DNA of 64,000 nucleotides, taken from the NCBI GenBank assembly GCA_001936135.1, contig CP012821.1, positions 806,001 to 870,000 on the forward strand, written 5' to 3'. The notes under the pieces were generated by a model. That model did no database searches. It had not been told where the DNA came from and worked only from the letters and a program-made list of their open reading frames with translations. Origin of the DNA: Saccharomycopsis fibuligera x Saccharomycopsis cf. fibuligera (lineage: Eukaryota > Ascomycota > Saccharomycetes > Ascoideales > Saccharomycopsidaceae). This document shows, piece after piece, positions 50,201-58,798 of this stretch. Numbering within the stretch: position 1 is the stretch's first letter; each line of letters starts with the position of its first letter. The position numbers and the translations under genes are program-made.

Positions 50201-50851
50201 CACTTCCACATTCATATCTTCTGTAATATCACCGCACAAACCAAACTGTTTGTTAATCGCACGGAACACACCAAAGCTAGGATGGCCCAATCTTTGATGC
50301 CACAAATCTTTCCTATCAACCGCAATGCCAGGGGCAGCTTTGTAAGCAAAGTGCTTGTCACTTGGAGAGCCCACTCTGTACAAGCCATGTGAGAGCCTGT
50401 CTTTGATACCCACAATATCCATCGAGGGGTACAACTTGATGCATTCATCTTCAAACAATAGTTTTGCTCCATTACCAGTTGCCTTTGAAATTGATAGTAA
50501 ATTAGCGGTAGCCTCGGGTGCATATAGAGCATTTAACAAGCTGACATCCTCACCGGTTGGTAGCTTGATAGATGCGGTGCCGCACCCAACGATCTTCAAA
50601 CTGTTGCCACCAATACCATTAATCTCGCCGCTGTAGTCATGTAACTCAGTAAACAAGTCTCTGTCACAAATAATGTGGCTGGAAGCACCACTATCGAAGA
50701 ACAAATCAGATCTCTTTGACTCGTGCCCTAAATATGCAAACCACGCACTACCAGTCAGTTTTCCATTTTTCTTTGGCTTTCGAATTTTCTCATTAAATTC
50801 ATCCTTTGGCTGTTGACGATGTTGTAGTTTGATAAACCTATCACTTGACAT
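47192..50851 (-). CDS. Chimeric ORF: B3-LTR start fused to Pol of B2 (about 1219 aa)
   Basis: The frame starts at an ATG in the 3' LTR of B3 (50851). Ten LTR-coded residues lead in frame into B2 just after the zinc knuckle (RQQPKDEFNEKI...). It contains the DSGA protease, the integrase zinc and DDE motifs, the KRKRPRPK cluster, RT YVDD and RNase H, and terminates in the 3' LTR of B2 as in intact copies. The chimera is thus a Pol without Gag, with its own heat-shock array and TATA box. It would be a Pol-only gene beside the Gag-only fragment of B2. Confidence 0.7.
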   Translation of the reverse strand: MSSDRFIKLQHRQQPKDEFNEKIRKPKKNGKLTGSAWFAYLGHESKRSDLFFDSGASSHIICDRDLFTELHDYSGEINGIGGNSLKIVGCGTASIKLPTGEDVSLLNALYAPEATANLLSISKATGNGAKLLFEDECIKLYPSMDIVGIKDRLSHGLYRVGSPSDKHFAYKAAPGIAVDRKDLWHQRLGHPSFGVFRAINKQFGLCGDITEDMNVEVCELCALGKAVTRKPKHGWSKPQQPLQLLHMDVCGPFNYGSVDGSLYFLTIVDAYTRFTHIKCLKRKSDCTDAIIDFVKYSETNFKSQGRNYVCGAIRTDNGGEFVNNKLHAFMKERGIRHELTVPHHSYQNGVAERMHRTIQEKARTLMLHSAAPVQFWPEAVATAAYLINRSPTRVLGNDIPFTKWYDMEPLLDHLRTFGCIGYCVVPAALRHGKLSATSKKCAMMGYDRDHKAYRMYDSDAGQIVVSAQVTFDEQHSFFKWATPAPMADNVSTTTYGSVAAPGISPVTAVQDEDLIPADVTAADTAGTGEDESTAEDDTDVHVDNSDDDVPSDTGKDGFLPVQVKRKRPRPKTHVAPKTLITRNPFDVLEEVHDEYEASSSSSDSERELPKPETKVRKVATGDIIPFVPHGSTGESAVVPLLTPKIEPTVEEVDDDEDTSESELSDSQRLLGYEANLAATCYMAGSAVTENVPMSYKSAMQTDERDQWKEACEKEIEAHKDNSTYELVTLPEGRKPITCKWVFTIKDGGLHKARLVARGFSQLKGIDYNETFAPVVRYESIRIMLAVAALKGLQVHQMDVKTAFLNGELEEELYMTQPEGYVAKGNEDKVLRLKKSLYGLKQAPLVWNDKINGVLAKLGFRRNQAEYCLYTRKSEKSFVMVALYVDDLLIAGSTKEAIDIVKTELMNEFKMKDLGATKKFLGMNIEQTESGIKLSLRDYIQSLLSEFGMQDCHSEPTPAVVGQDLTSADTGSKDCDATRYRSIIGKLLFAANTVRADISYVVGVLSRYLKEPKEVHLRAAKRVLRYLKGTADVGLFYQSHNQTTRLQGYCDADWANDKATRKSTTGFVFKYAGGAITWRSKKQPTVALSTAEAEYMALCEGAKEGLWLRQLFNEFGIAIESVKMYDDNQSCIEIAKHPSSHHRTKHIDIRLNFIRDHIAKGRIQLEYLSTGVMVADIFTKAIPADQFQLLRGYCGMRDFELRESVVSNNSKIDPVASRKF

Positions 50852-51013
50852 AACGTTATATCCTGAAAATAAATCACAAAACACTTGTTGTTATTAACTA
50901 TATCCTATATATGAATAACATCAATCAGTCACAAAGATGGAGGAGACGCCCCTTATTTATAGTCAGTCAGGGTGGCTGTGCCGGGACTGATGCATGACTA
51001 GTGTGGCCACATA

Positions 51014-51327
51014 GAATCTTCTAGAATATTCCGGAACTGCACGGATATGCACGGAAATGTATGGAACATCATGGAACTTCTTGGAACATCATGGAACTTC
51101 ATGGAACACTATGGAACACTATGGAACTTCATGGAACATTATGGAACTTCATGGAACATTATGGAACTTCATGGAAGATTCTAGAGCTTTCTCGTATATG
51201 TCTCGTATATTATGCAACCTTCTAGAATGTTCTCGAACAATCTCGTATTTTCTCGTATATCGTGGAACATTCTAGAACAGCATCGAATCCTCTGGAAACT
51301 CATGGAATATTCTAGAACTTTCTAGAA
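51014..51327 (-). promoter_or_regulatory. Heat-shock-element array, B3 3' LTR
   Basis: Same blocks as B2. It is positioned to drive the chimeric Pol-only ORF of B2. Confidence 0.85.
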
Positions 51328-54300
51328 GCAACTGGATCTATCTTTGAATTATTACTCACAACACTCTCTCTTAATTCAAAGTCTCGCATCCCACAATAAC
51401 CACGTAGTAGTTGGAACTGGTCGGCCGGTATGGCTTTGGTAAAGATATCGGCAACCATGACTCCAGTTGATAAGTACTCTAATTGAATTCGGCCCTTGGC
51501 AATATGGTCCCTGATGAAATTCAACCTGATGTCAATGTGCTTCGTTCTGTGATGGGAGCTAGGGTGTTTGGCTATTTCAATGCAGCTCTGGTTGTCGTCG
51601 TACATCTTGACAGACTCAATTGCAATGCCAAACTCGTTGAACAACTGCCTTAGCCATAAGCCTTCTTTGGCACCCTCACACAATGCCATATACTCTGCTT
51701 CAGCAGTAGACAATGCAACCGTTGGCTGCTTCTTCGATCTCCAAGTTATTGCACCACCAGCATATTTGAACACAAAACCGGTGGTGGACTTCCTCGTAGC
51801 CTTGTCGTTTGCCCAGTCTGCATCACAGTAGCCCTGTAAGCGAGTTGTCTGGTTGTGGCTTTGATAAAATAAACCAACATCTGCTGTGCCTTTCAAATAT
51901 CTTAGTACTCGTTTCGCAGCACGAAGGTGGACCTCCTTGGGCTCTTTGAGGTATCTCGACAATACACCAACAACGTAGCTTATGTCTGCTCTGACCGTAT
52001 TAGCAGCAAACAAGAGCTTTCCAATAATGGATCTGTACCTAGTAGCATCACAGTCTTTACTGCCTGTGTCCGCGCTCGTCAAGTCCTGTCCGACAACTGC
52101 TGGTGTGGGTTCACTGTGACAGTCTTGCATTCCAAACTCGCTAAGCAACGACTGAATGTAGTCTCGAAGACTCAACTTGATCCCACTCTCTGTCTGCTCA
52201 ATGTTCATACCTAGGAACTTCTTTGTAGCACCCAAGTCTTTCATTTTAAACTCATTCATTAGCTCTGTTTTCACAATGTCTATTGCTTCCTTGGTGCTAC
52301 CAGCAATAAGCAAATCATCCACATATAGCGCAACCATCACAAAGGACTTTTCACTTTTGCGAGTGTATAGGCAATACTCAGCTTGATTCCGTCTGAAGCC
52401 TAGCTTTGCCAAGACGCCGTTGATCTTGTCATTCCACACAAGAGGAGCCTGTTTCAAACCATACAAGCTCTTCTTCAATCTGAGCACTTTATCTTCATTG
52501 CCCTTTGCAACATAGCCTTCTGGTTGTGTCATGTATAATTCTTCCTCAAGCTCACCATTCAAGAACGCAGTCTTCACATCCATCTGATGAACCTGTAATC
52601 CTTTCAGAGCAGCGACAGCCAACATAATTCGGATGGACTCGTAACGAACAACGGGAGCAAACGTTTCATTGTAGTCGATACCTTTCAATTGCGAGAACCC
52701 ACGAGCAACTAATCTTGCCTTGTGTAAGCCACCATCCTTGATTGTGAACACCCACTTGCAGGTGATTGGCTTTCGCCCTTCCGGCAAAGTCACCAACTCA
52801 TAGGTGCTATTGTCTTTGTGTGCTTCGATTTCTTTTTCACACGCTTCCTTCCACTGATCCCGTTCGTCGGTCTGCATTGCACTTTTGTAACTCATTGGCA
52901 CATTCTCGGTGACTGCACTGCCAGCCATGTAACAAGTAGCAGCAAGGTTTGCTTCGTAGCCCAATAGCCTCTGCGAGTCACTCAGTTCTGATTCACTAGT
53001 ATCTTCATCATCGTCGACCTCCTCAACAGTTGGTTCAATCTTTGGAGTGAGCAATGGAACCACGGCGCTTTCGCCAGTGGACCCATGCGGAACAAACGGG
53101 ATAATGTCGCCGGTGGCAACTTTTCTAACTTTTGTCTCTGGTTTAGGCAATTCCCTCTCTGAATCGGAACTGGAGGACGAGGCTTCATATTCATCGTGGA
53201 CCTCTTCAAGAACGTCGAACGGGTTTCTGGTTATTAAAGTCTTTGGAGCAACATGAGTTTTTGGTCTGGGTCTCTTCCGTTTCACTTGTACCGGCAGGAA
53301 GCCATCTTTGCCAGTATCCGAGGGGACATCATCGTCACTATTGTCAACGTGTACGTCAGTGTCGTCTTCAGCAGTGCTTTCATCTTCGCCAGTGCCAGCA
53401 GTATCAGCGGCTGTCACATCGGCTGGGATAAGGTCCTCATCCTGTACAGCAGTAACCGGTGAAATGCCTGGCGCAGCGACAGACCCGTAGGTGGTAGTAG
53501 ACACATTGTCAGCCATAGGCGCAGGGGTAGCCCACTTGAAAAACGAATGTTGTTCATCAAACGTTACTTGTGCCGAGACAACTATCTGCCCGGCATCAGA
53601 ATCATACATCCTGTATGCTTTGTGATCTCTGTCGTAGCCCATCATGGCACACTTCTTCGAAGTTGCACTTAGCTTGCCATGTCTCAATGCAGCTGGCACA
53701 ACACAATATCCAATGCATCCAAAGGTTCTCAAATGATCAAGCAGTGGTTCCATGTCGTACCACTTGGTGAACGGTATATCATTGCCAAGCACTCTTGTTG
53801 GGCTGCGATTGATCAAGTACGCAGCAGTTGCAACAGCTTCGGGCCAGAACTGAACCGGCGCAGCAGAGTGCAACATGAGAGTTCGCGCCTTCTCCTGAAT
53901 GGTGCGATGCATCCTCTCAGCAACACCATTCTGATAGGAATGATGCGGGACAGTTAGCTCATGGCGAATTCCACGCTCCTTCATGAACGCGTGCAACTTG
54001 TTGTTCACAAACTCCCCGCCGTTATCAGTTCTGATAGCTCCACACACGTAGTTTCTGCCTTGACTCTTGAAATTGGTCTCACTGTATTTCACAAAATCAA
54101 TAATCGCATCAGTGCAGTCAGATTTCCTTTTCAAGCACTTGATATGGGTGAAACGAGTATAGGCATCAACTATTGTAAGAAAGTAGAGAGAGCCATCAAC
54201 CGATCCATAGTTGAATGGCCCGCACACATCCATATGAAGTAGCTGCAATGGCTGTTGTGGCTTTGACCATCCATGCTTTGGTTTTCTTGTAACCGCCTTG

Positions 54301-55700
54301 CCTAATGCACACAGTTCACACACTTCCACATTCATATCTTCTGTAATATCACCGCACAAACCAAACTGTTTGTTAATCGCACGGAACACACCAAAGCTAG
54401 GATGGCCCAATCTTTGATGCCACAAATCTTTCCTATCAACCGCAATGCCAGGGGCAGCTTTGTAAGCAAAGTGCTTGTCACTTGGAGAGCCCACTCTGTA
54501 CAAGCCATGTGAGAGCCTGTCTTTGATACCCACAATATCCATCGAGGGGTACAACTTGATGCATTCATCTTCAAACAATAGTTTTGCTCCATTACCAGTT
54601 GCCTTTGAAATTGATAGTAAATTAGCGGTAGCCTCGGGTGCATATAGAGCATTTAACAAGCTGACATCCTCACCGGTTGGTAGCTTGATAGATGCGGTGC
54701 CGCACCCAACGATCTTCAAACTGTTGCCACCAATACCATTAATCTCGCCGCTGTAGTCATGTAACTCAGTAAACAAGTCTCTGTCACAAATAATGTGGCT
54801 GGAAGCACCACTATCGAAGAACAAATCAGATCTCTTTGACTCGTGCCCTAAATATGCAAACCACGCACTACCAGTCAGTTTTCCATTTTTCTTTGGCTTT
54901 CGAATTTTCTCATTAAATTCATCCTTTGGCTGTTGACGACAGTCCCTTGCATAATGACCTATCTTGCCACAGTTGTAGCATTGACCATTATTGGCCTTTC
55001 TAGTGACAAGAGCAGTTTCAGTAGTAGTAACGGTAGACTTTGGGTCTTCCTTAATCAATTCTCTCGCGAGATCCATCGCGGATTCAACATCAAAGGTTTC
55101 CATGGAATTATGAGATGCTTGGTATGTTGTAATGATCTCCTTCACAGCAGCTTCACCGTAGCCGGCGCGTTTGAGCTCAGCAAGAAATAAGCAAGTAAGA
55201 AACAGATCAGCAGTAACATTCTTGATAACCGAGACATTCAATGCATCGAAGCTCGAGATCAACAGGTTGAGGTTAGAGCCATTCGACTTCCACTTGTGGT
55301 CAAAGAAGTCCGATAGCATACCAACAGCATTAAACACAGACATTGTACCATAGGAGGCTTTCAAATAGATAAACAAATCACGACCAGAACCATCATAACT
55401 GGATGCCTTTCTGAGAGCAGCACCAGTAACACCATTGACAATCATCAATGTCAAGATATCATCCAAAGCCATTTGTAGTCTGGCTCTCGAGTCGTCCGAG
55501 CTTTCATCAGTAGCGCCGATATCATTGTCGACAAGGTACTTGTACAAACCAAGCCCTCTCATTTTCAATTTGATTGATACTAAGGAGAACCAATCGTGAA
55601 AGTTCTCCGAACCTTTCAATTTTTCATCTGAACTGAAGTTGGCTAGAGCACCTGGGGAACTCATAACCTGTTGTAGTTTGATAAACCTATCACTTGACAT
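51312..55700 (-). CDS. Gag-Pol polyprotein of B3 (1462 aa)
   Basis: It has the same length and domain order as the B1 protein: Gag with zinc knuckle, DSGA protease, integrase with HHCC and D,D35E, RT YVDD and RNase H. It starts at the LTR-encoded ATG (55700) and ends inside the 3' LTR. By eye it differs from B1 at only a few positions, such as SAVTENV for SAATENV in the integrase-RT linker. There is no stop, frameshift or missing catalytic residue, so it is a candidate active element. Confidence 0.95.
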   Translation of the reverse strand: MSSDRFIKLQQVMSSPGALANFSSDEKLKGSENFHDWFSLVSIKLKMRGLGLYKYLVDNDIGATDESSDDSRARLQMALDDILTLMIVNGVTGAALRKASSYDGSGRDLFIYLKASYGTMSVFNAVGMLSDFFDHKWKSNGSNLNLLISSFDALNVSVIKNVTADLFLTCLFLAELKRAGYGEAAVKEIITTYQASHNSMETFDVESAMDLARELIKEDPKSTVTTTETALVTRKANNGQCYNCGKIGHYARDCRQQPKDEFNEKIRKPKKNGKLTGSAWFAYLGHESKRSDLFFDSGASSHIICDRDLFTELHDYSGEINGIGGNSLKIVGCGTASIKLPTGEDVSLLNALYAPEATANLLSISKATGNGAKLLFEDECIKLYPSMDIVGIKDRLSHGLYRVGSPSDKHFAYKAAPGIAVDRKDLWHQRLGHPSFGVFRAINKQFGLCGDITEDMNVEVCELCALGKAVTRKPKHGWSKPQQPLQLLHMDVCGPFNYGSVDGSLYFLTIVDAYTRFTHIKCLKRKSDCTDAIIDFVKYSETNFKSQGRNYVCGAIRTDNGGEFVNNKLHAFMKERGIRHELTVPHHSYQNGVAERMHRTIQEKARTLMLHSAAPVQFWPEAVATAAYLINRSPTRVLGNDIPFTKWYDMEPLLDHLRTFGCIGYCVVPAALRHGKLSATSKKCAMMGYDRDHKAYRMYDSDAGQIVVSAQVTFDEQHSFFKWATPAPMADNVSTTTYGSVAAPGISPVTAVQDEDLIPADVTAADTAGTGEDESTAEDDTDVHVDNSDDDVPSDTGKDGFLPVQVKRKRPRPKTHVAPKTLITRNPFDVLEEVHDEYEASSSSSDSERELPKPETKVRKVATGDIIPFVPHGSTGESAVVPLLTPKIEPTVEEVDDDEDTSESELSDSQRLLGYEANLAATCYMAGSAVTENVPMSYKSAMQTDERDQWKEACEKEIEAHKDNSTYELVTLPEGRKPITCKWVFTIKDGGLHKARLVARGFSQLKGIDYNETFAPVVRYESIRIMLAVAALKGLQVHQMDVKTAFLNGELEEELYMTQPEGYVAKGNEDKVLRLKKSLYGLKQAPLVWNDKINGVLAKLGFRRNQAEYCLYTRKSEKSFVMVALYVDDLLIAGSTKEAIDIVKTELMNEFKMKDLGATKKFLGMNIEQTESGIKLSLRDYIQSLLSEFGMQDCHSEPTPAVVGQDLTSADTGSKDCDATRYRSIIGKLLFAANTVRADISYVVGVLSRYLKEPKEVHLRAAKRVLRYLKGTADVGLFYQSHNQTTRLQGYCDADWANDKATRKSTTGFVFKYAGGAITWRSKKQPTVALSTAEAEYMALCEGAKEGLWLRQLFNEFGIAIESVKMYDDNQSCIEIAKHPSSHHRTKHIDIRLNFIRDHIAKGRIQLEYLSTGVMVADIFTKAIPADQFQLLRGYCGMRDFELRESVVSNNSKIDPVASRKF

Positions 55701-55862
55701 AACGTTATATCCTGAAAATAAATCACAAAACACTTGTTGTTATTAACTATATCCTATATATGAATAACATCAATCAGTCACAAAGATGGAGGAGACGCCC
55801 CTTATTTATAGTCAGTCAGGGTGGCTGTGCCGGGACTGATGCATGACTAGTGTGGCCACATA

Positions 55863-56176
55863 GAATCTTCTAGAATATTCCGGAACTGCACGGATATGCA
55901 CGGAAATGTATGGAACATCATGGAACTTCTTGGAACATCATGGAACTTCATGGAACACTATGGAACACTATGGAACTTCATGGAACATTATGGAACTTCA
56001 TGGAACATTATGGAACTTCATGGAAGATTCTAGAGCTTTCTCGTATATGTCTCGTATATTATGCAACCTTCTAGAATGTTCTCGAACAATCTCGTATTTT
56101 CTCGTATATCGTGGAACATTCTAGAACAGCATCGAATCCTCTGGAAACTCATGGAATATTCTAGAACTTTCTAGAA
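55863..56176 (-). promoter_or_regulatory. Heat-shock-element array, B3 5' LTR
   Basis: Same blocks, upstream (minus strand) of TATAAATA at 55803..55810 and the ATG at 55700; predicted promoter of the intact B3 polyprotein. Confidence 0.85.
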
Positions 56177-56212
56177 GCAACTGGATCTATCTTTGAATTA
56201 TTACTCACAACA

Positions 56213-56978
56213 GACGACAGTCCCTTGCATAATGACCTATCTTGCCACAGTTGTAGCATTGACCATTATTGGCCTTTCTAGTGACAAGAGCAGTTTCAGT
56301 AGTAGTAACGGTAGACTTTGGGTCTTCCTTAATCAATTCTCTCGCGAGATCCATCGCGGATTCAACATCAAAGGTTTCCATGGAATTATGAGATGCTTGG
56401 TATGTTGTAATGATCTCCTTCACAGCAGCTTCACCGTAGCCGGCGCGTTTGAGCTCAGCAAGAAATAAGCAAGTAAGAAACAGATCAGCAGTAACATTCT
56501 TGATAACCGAGACATTCAATGCATCGAAGCTCGAGATCAACAGGTTGAGGTTAGAGCCATTCGACTTCCACTTGTGGTCAAAGAAGTCCGATAGCATACC
56601 AACAGCATTAAACACAGACATTGTACCATAGGAGGCTTTCAAATAGATAAACAAATCACGACCAGAACCATCATAACTGGATGCCTTTCTGAGAGCAGCA
56701 CCAGTAACACCATTGACAATCATCAATGTCAAGATATCATCCAAAGCCATTTGTAGTCTGGCTCTCGAGTCGTCCGAGCTTTCATCAGTAGCGCCGATAT
56801 CATTGTCGACAAGGTACTTGTACAAACCAAGCCCTCTCATTTTCAATTTGATTGATACTAAGGAGAACCAATCGTGAAAGTTCTCCGAACCTTTCAATTT
56901 TTCATCTGAACTGAAGTTGGCTAGAGCACCTGGGGAACTCATAACCTGTTGTAGTTTGATAAACCTATCACTTGACAT
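56213..56978 (-). pseudogene. Gag of B2 (5' part)
   Basis: The ORF starts at the LTR-encoded ATG (56978), contains complete B Gag and the zinc knuckle QCYNCGKIGHYARDC, and then runs into the 3' end of the B3 5' LTR and stops within two or three residues (open to 56205). It yields a Gag-only protein of about 257 residues under its own heat-shock-type LTR. Such a truncated Gag could act in trans, either for assembly or as an inhibitor; that is inference. Confidence 0.85.
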
Positions 56979-57140
56979 AACGTTATATCCTGAAAATGAA
57001 TCACAAAACACTTGTTGTTATTAACTATATCCTATATATGAATAACATCAATCAGTCACAAAGATGGAGGAGACGCCCCTTATTTATAGTCAGTCAGGGT
57101 GGCTGTGCCGGGACTGATGCATGACTAGTGTGGCCACATA

Positions 57141-57454
57141 GAATCTTCTAGAATATTCCGGAACTGCACGGATATGCACGGAAATGTATGGAACATCATG
57201 GAACTTCTTGGAACATCATGGAACTTCATGGAACACTATGGAACACTATGGAACTTCATGGAACATTATGGAACTTCATGGAACATTATGGAACTTCATG
57301 GAAGATTCTAGAGCTTTCTCGTATATGTCTCGTATATTATGCAACCTTCTAGAATGTTCTCGAACAATCTCGTATTTTCTCGTATATCGTGGAACATTCT
57401 AGAACAGCATCGAATCCTCTGGAAACTCATGGAATATTCTAGAACTTTCTAGAA
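57141..57454 (-). promoter_or_regulatory. Heat-shock-element array, B2 5' LTR
   Basis: Same blocks, upstream of TATAAATA at 57081..57088 and the ATG at 56978; predicted promoter of the Gag-only fragment of B2. Confidence 0.85.
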
Positions 57455-57490
57455 GCAACTGGATCTATCTTTGAATTATTACTCACAACA

Positions 57491-58031
57491 AGTTCTTTTC
57501 GCTGAGAGCAACATGAAGACTCTTGTTGTCAAGTAGGTGGAAACCAAGAATACTGCCAAGATTGCAGAAGTTGATATCCTTGTAGTAGTACTTGAAGATC
57601 TCCAAGTAGTCTGCCATAGCATCGCAGTCTCTAGCAAGGACGGCCTCATGGACAAAGTCGTGGAAGATCTTGACAATGTAGAAAGAGTCAATTGTCTTGC
57701 ACTTTGCGTTGATGGTCTTCAACAAATCAAAGCCCTCGGTGCATCGTTCGTAGTTTTTCAATAACAATGGGTCCACTTTTTTCTGGATGAGTTGATAGAT
57801 AACATCGCCAAGTTTTGGTGGGTAGTAGTCAAACTCTTCGGAGTCTAACATACGCTCAACGTCGATGGCAGTGACATCATTGATAATAACTCTCAACTTA
57901 TTTCTAAGTAATGATCTTAACAACGGGTACTGGAACCATTGGGTGATTGGCCTGACCTTCAACTTGGTAATTCCATCAAGTCTCGCTTTGTAAGCACCGT
58001 CAGCAATATCAAAGTCTCCAAAGATGAACAT
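57491..58031 (-). pseudogene. Gag N-terminal part of A4
   Basis: The first about 180 residues of A Gag start from the normal ATG (58031) after the A-rich leader, up to SEKNLL. The frame is cut there by the 5' LTR of B2 (target duplication AGTTC at 57491..57495 and 46695..46699). It retains its own LTR promoter and leader. No zinc knuckle is present in this part. Confidence 0.9.
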
Positions 58032-58129
58032 GGTAAAAAAAATTTTTTTTTTTTTTGATTTTTGATTTTTTGATTTTTTTTTTAAATTTTTTTTTTTTTT
58101 TGTTTTGATGTTAAGCCAGACTGTAAATC

Positions 58130-58573
58130 TGTAAAAAGTAGGATGTAAAGTAGAAGAGAAAAAATGTAAGGTTTATTAGAGTAGATAAAGAAAGTAAAGT
58201 TAGTTAAGCTTGGTTCAGTAAAGAAGTAAGGAAGGTAGAGAAAGTTAAAAGAAAAGAAGCGGGAAAGCTCCGTGTTAAGTAGGAAAAATAAGTGGCAAAA
58301 CTGAAATCGGAGTGGCGTGATAAGAGTGGCGTGAAAAAGAAAAATTTTCATGCTGCAGTAAGGATCGGCACCGCGTCTAGACGGACACGTAGACGGGGCA
58401 CCTAGTCGGCATCAAAAAGTAAACAAATCACATGCGTCAGATTGGTATACCATGCACATGGGTGAAAGGTTTACCCTGACGATGGATGAAAAAATAAAAG
58501 GAGTGAAGAAGATAAAGGATCGGAAAGTGAAGAGGGTAAGGGACAAAGGAAAATGAATGTTTGAAATTCAACA
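58130..58573 (-). repeat. 5' LTR of A4 (444 bp)
   Basis: This is an A LTR of the longer class on the minus strand. It is followed (minus direction) by the tRNA-Tyr-type primer site 58116..58129 and the A-rich leader. Its outer flank is TATAG within an A-family RT fragment. Confidence 0.9.
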
Positions 58574-58798
58574 TATAGCACTGGCTTGCAAACCGGCAGC
58601 AACAAGAACCTTGGAGATTGTATCGTACCAAATCTTTGGTGACTGTTTCAATCCGTACAATCCCTTCTTCAATTTCCACAAATGTCCTTTTGGTGTGGAC
58701 GTACCAGCAGGTGGTCTAACAAACACATCGAAGTCAATATCACCGTAGAGAAAAGCAGTAGAGGTGTCCATCTGGCACACGACATAGTTGTTCAAAGC
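58574..58798 (-). pseudogene. Orphan A-family RT fragment
   Basis: 225 bp encode the RT palm segment from NNYVVCQMDTSTAFLYGD (first catalytic Asp) through GLYGLKQSPKIWYD to QASAI. It is a piece of a further A copy, bounded on the left by the 5' LTR of A4 and on the right by the 3' LTR of A5 (flank AAAGC). Neither remainder of that copy is in the window at an adjoining position. The YVDD box is not included. Confidence 0.85.

Larger units (their letters stand above)
50820..56212 (-). mobile_element. Complete Ty1/copia element B3 (5393 bp)
   Basis: The LTRs are 50820..51363 and 55669..56212, 544 bp each, and appear identical. The target duplication GACGA is perfect and lies within B2 gag-pol, in the same orientation. 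The ORF is intact, with primer site (55660..55668), polypurine tract and TATA box (55803..55810) present. Its LTR variant matches B2, not B1, so B3 may derive from B2 or a close sibling. It is the youngest layer of the nest in this stack. Confidence 0.95.
46700..57490 (-). mobile_element. Ty1/copia element B2, split by B3
   Basis: The LTRs are 46700..47243 (3') and 56947..57490 (5'), 544 bp each. The perfect target duplication AGTTC (46695..46699 and 57491..57495) lies in the gag of A4, in the same orientation as A4. B3 is inserted just after the zinc knuckle (duplication GACGA at 50815..50819 and 56213..56217). Confidence 0.95.
31333..58573 (-). mobile_element. Ty1/copia element A4, split by A3 and B2/B3
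   Basis: On the minus strand, the 5' LTR is 58130..58573 (444 bp) and the primer site 58116..58129. Gag starts at 58031, is cut at 57491 by B2 and resumes at 46699. Pol runs to 42778, and the polypurine tract is near 42698. The 3' LTR is 42697..42391 plus 31468..31333, separated by A3. The left flank AACAC (31328..31332) and the right flank TATAG (58574..58578) do not match. Each flank is a plausible target site in a different A sequence, so A4 seems to be a recombinant of two insertions. Confidence 0.8.
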
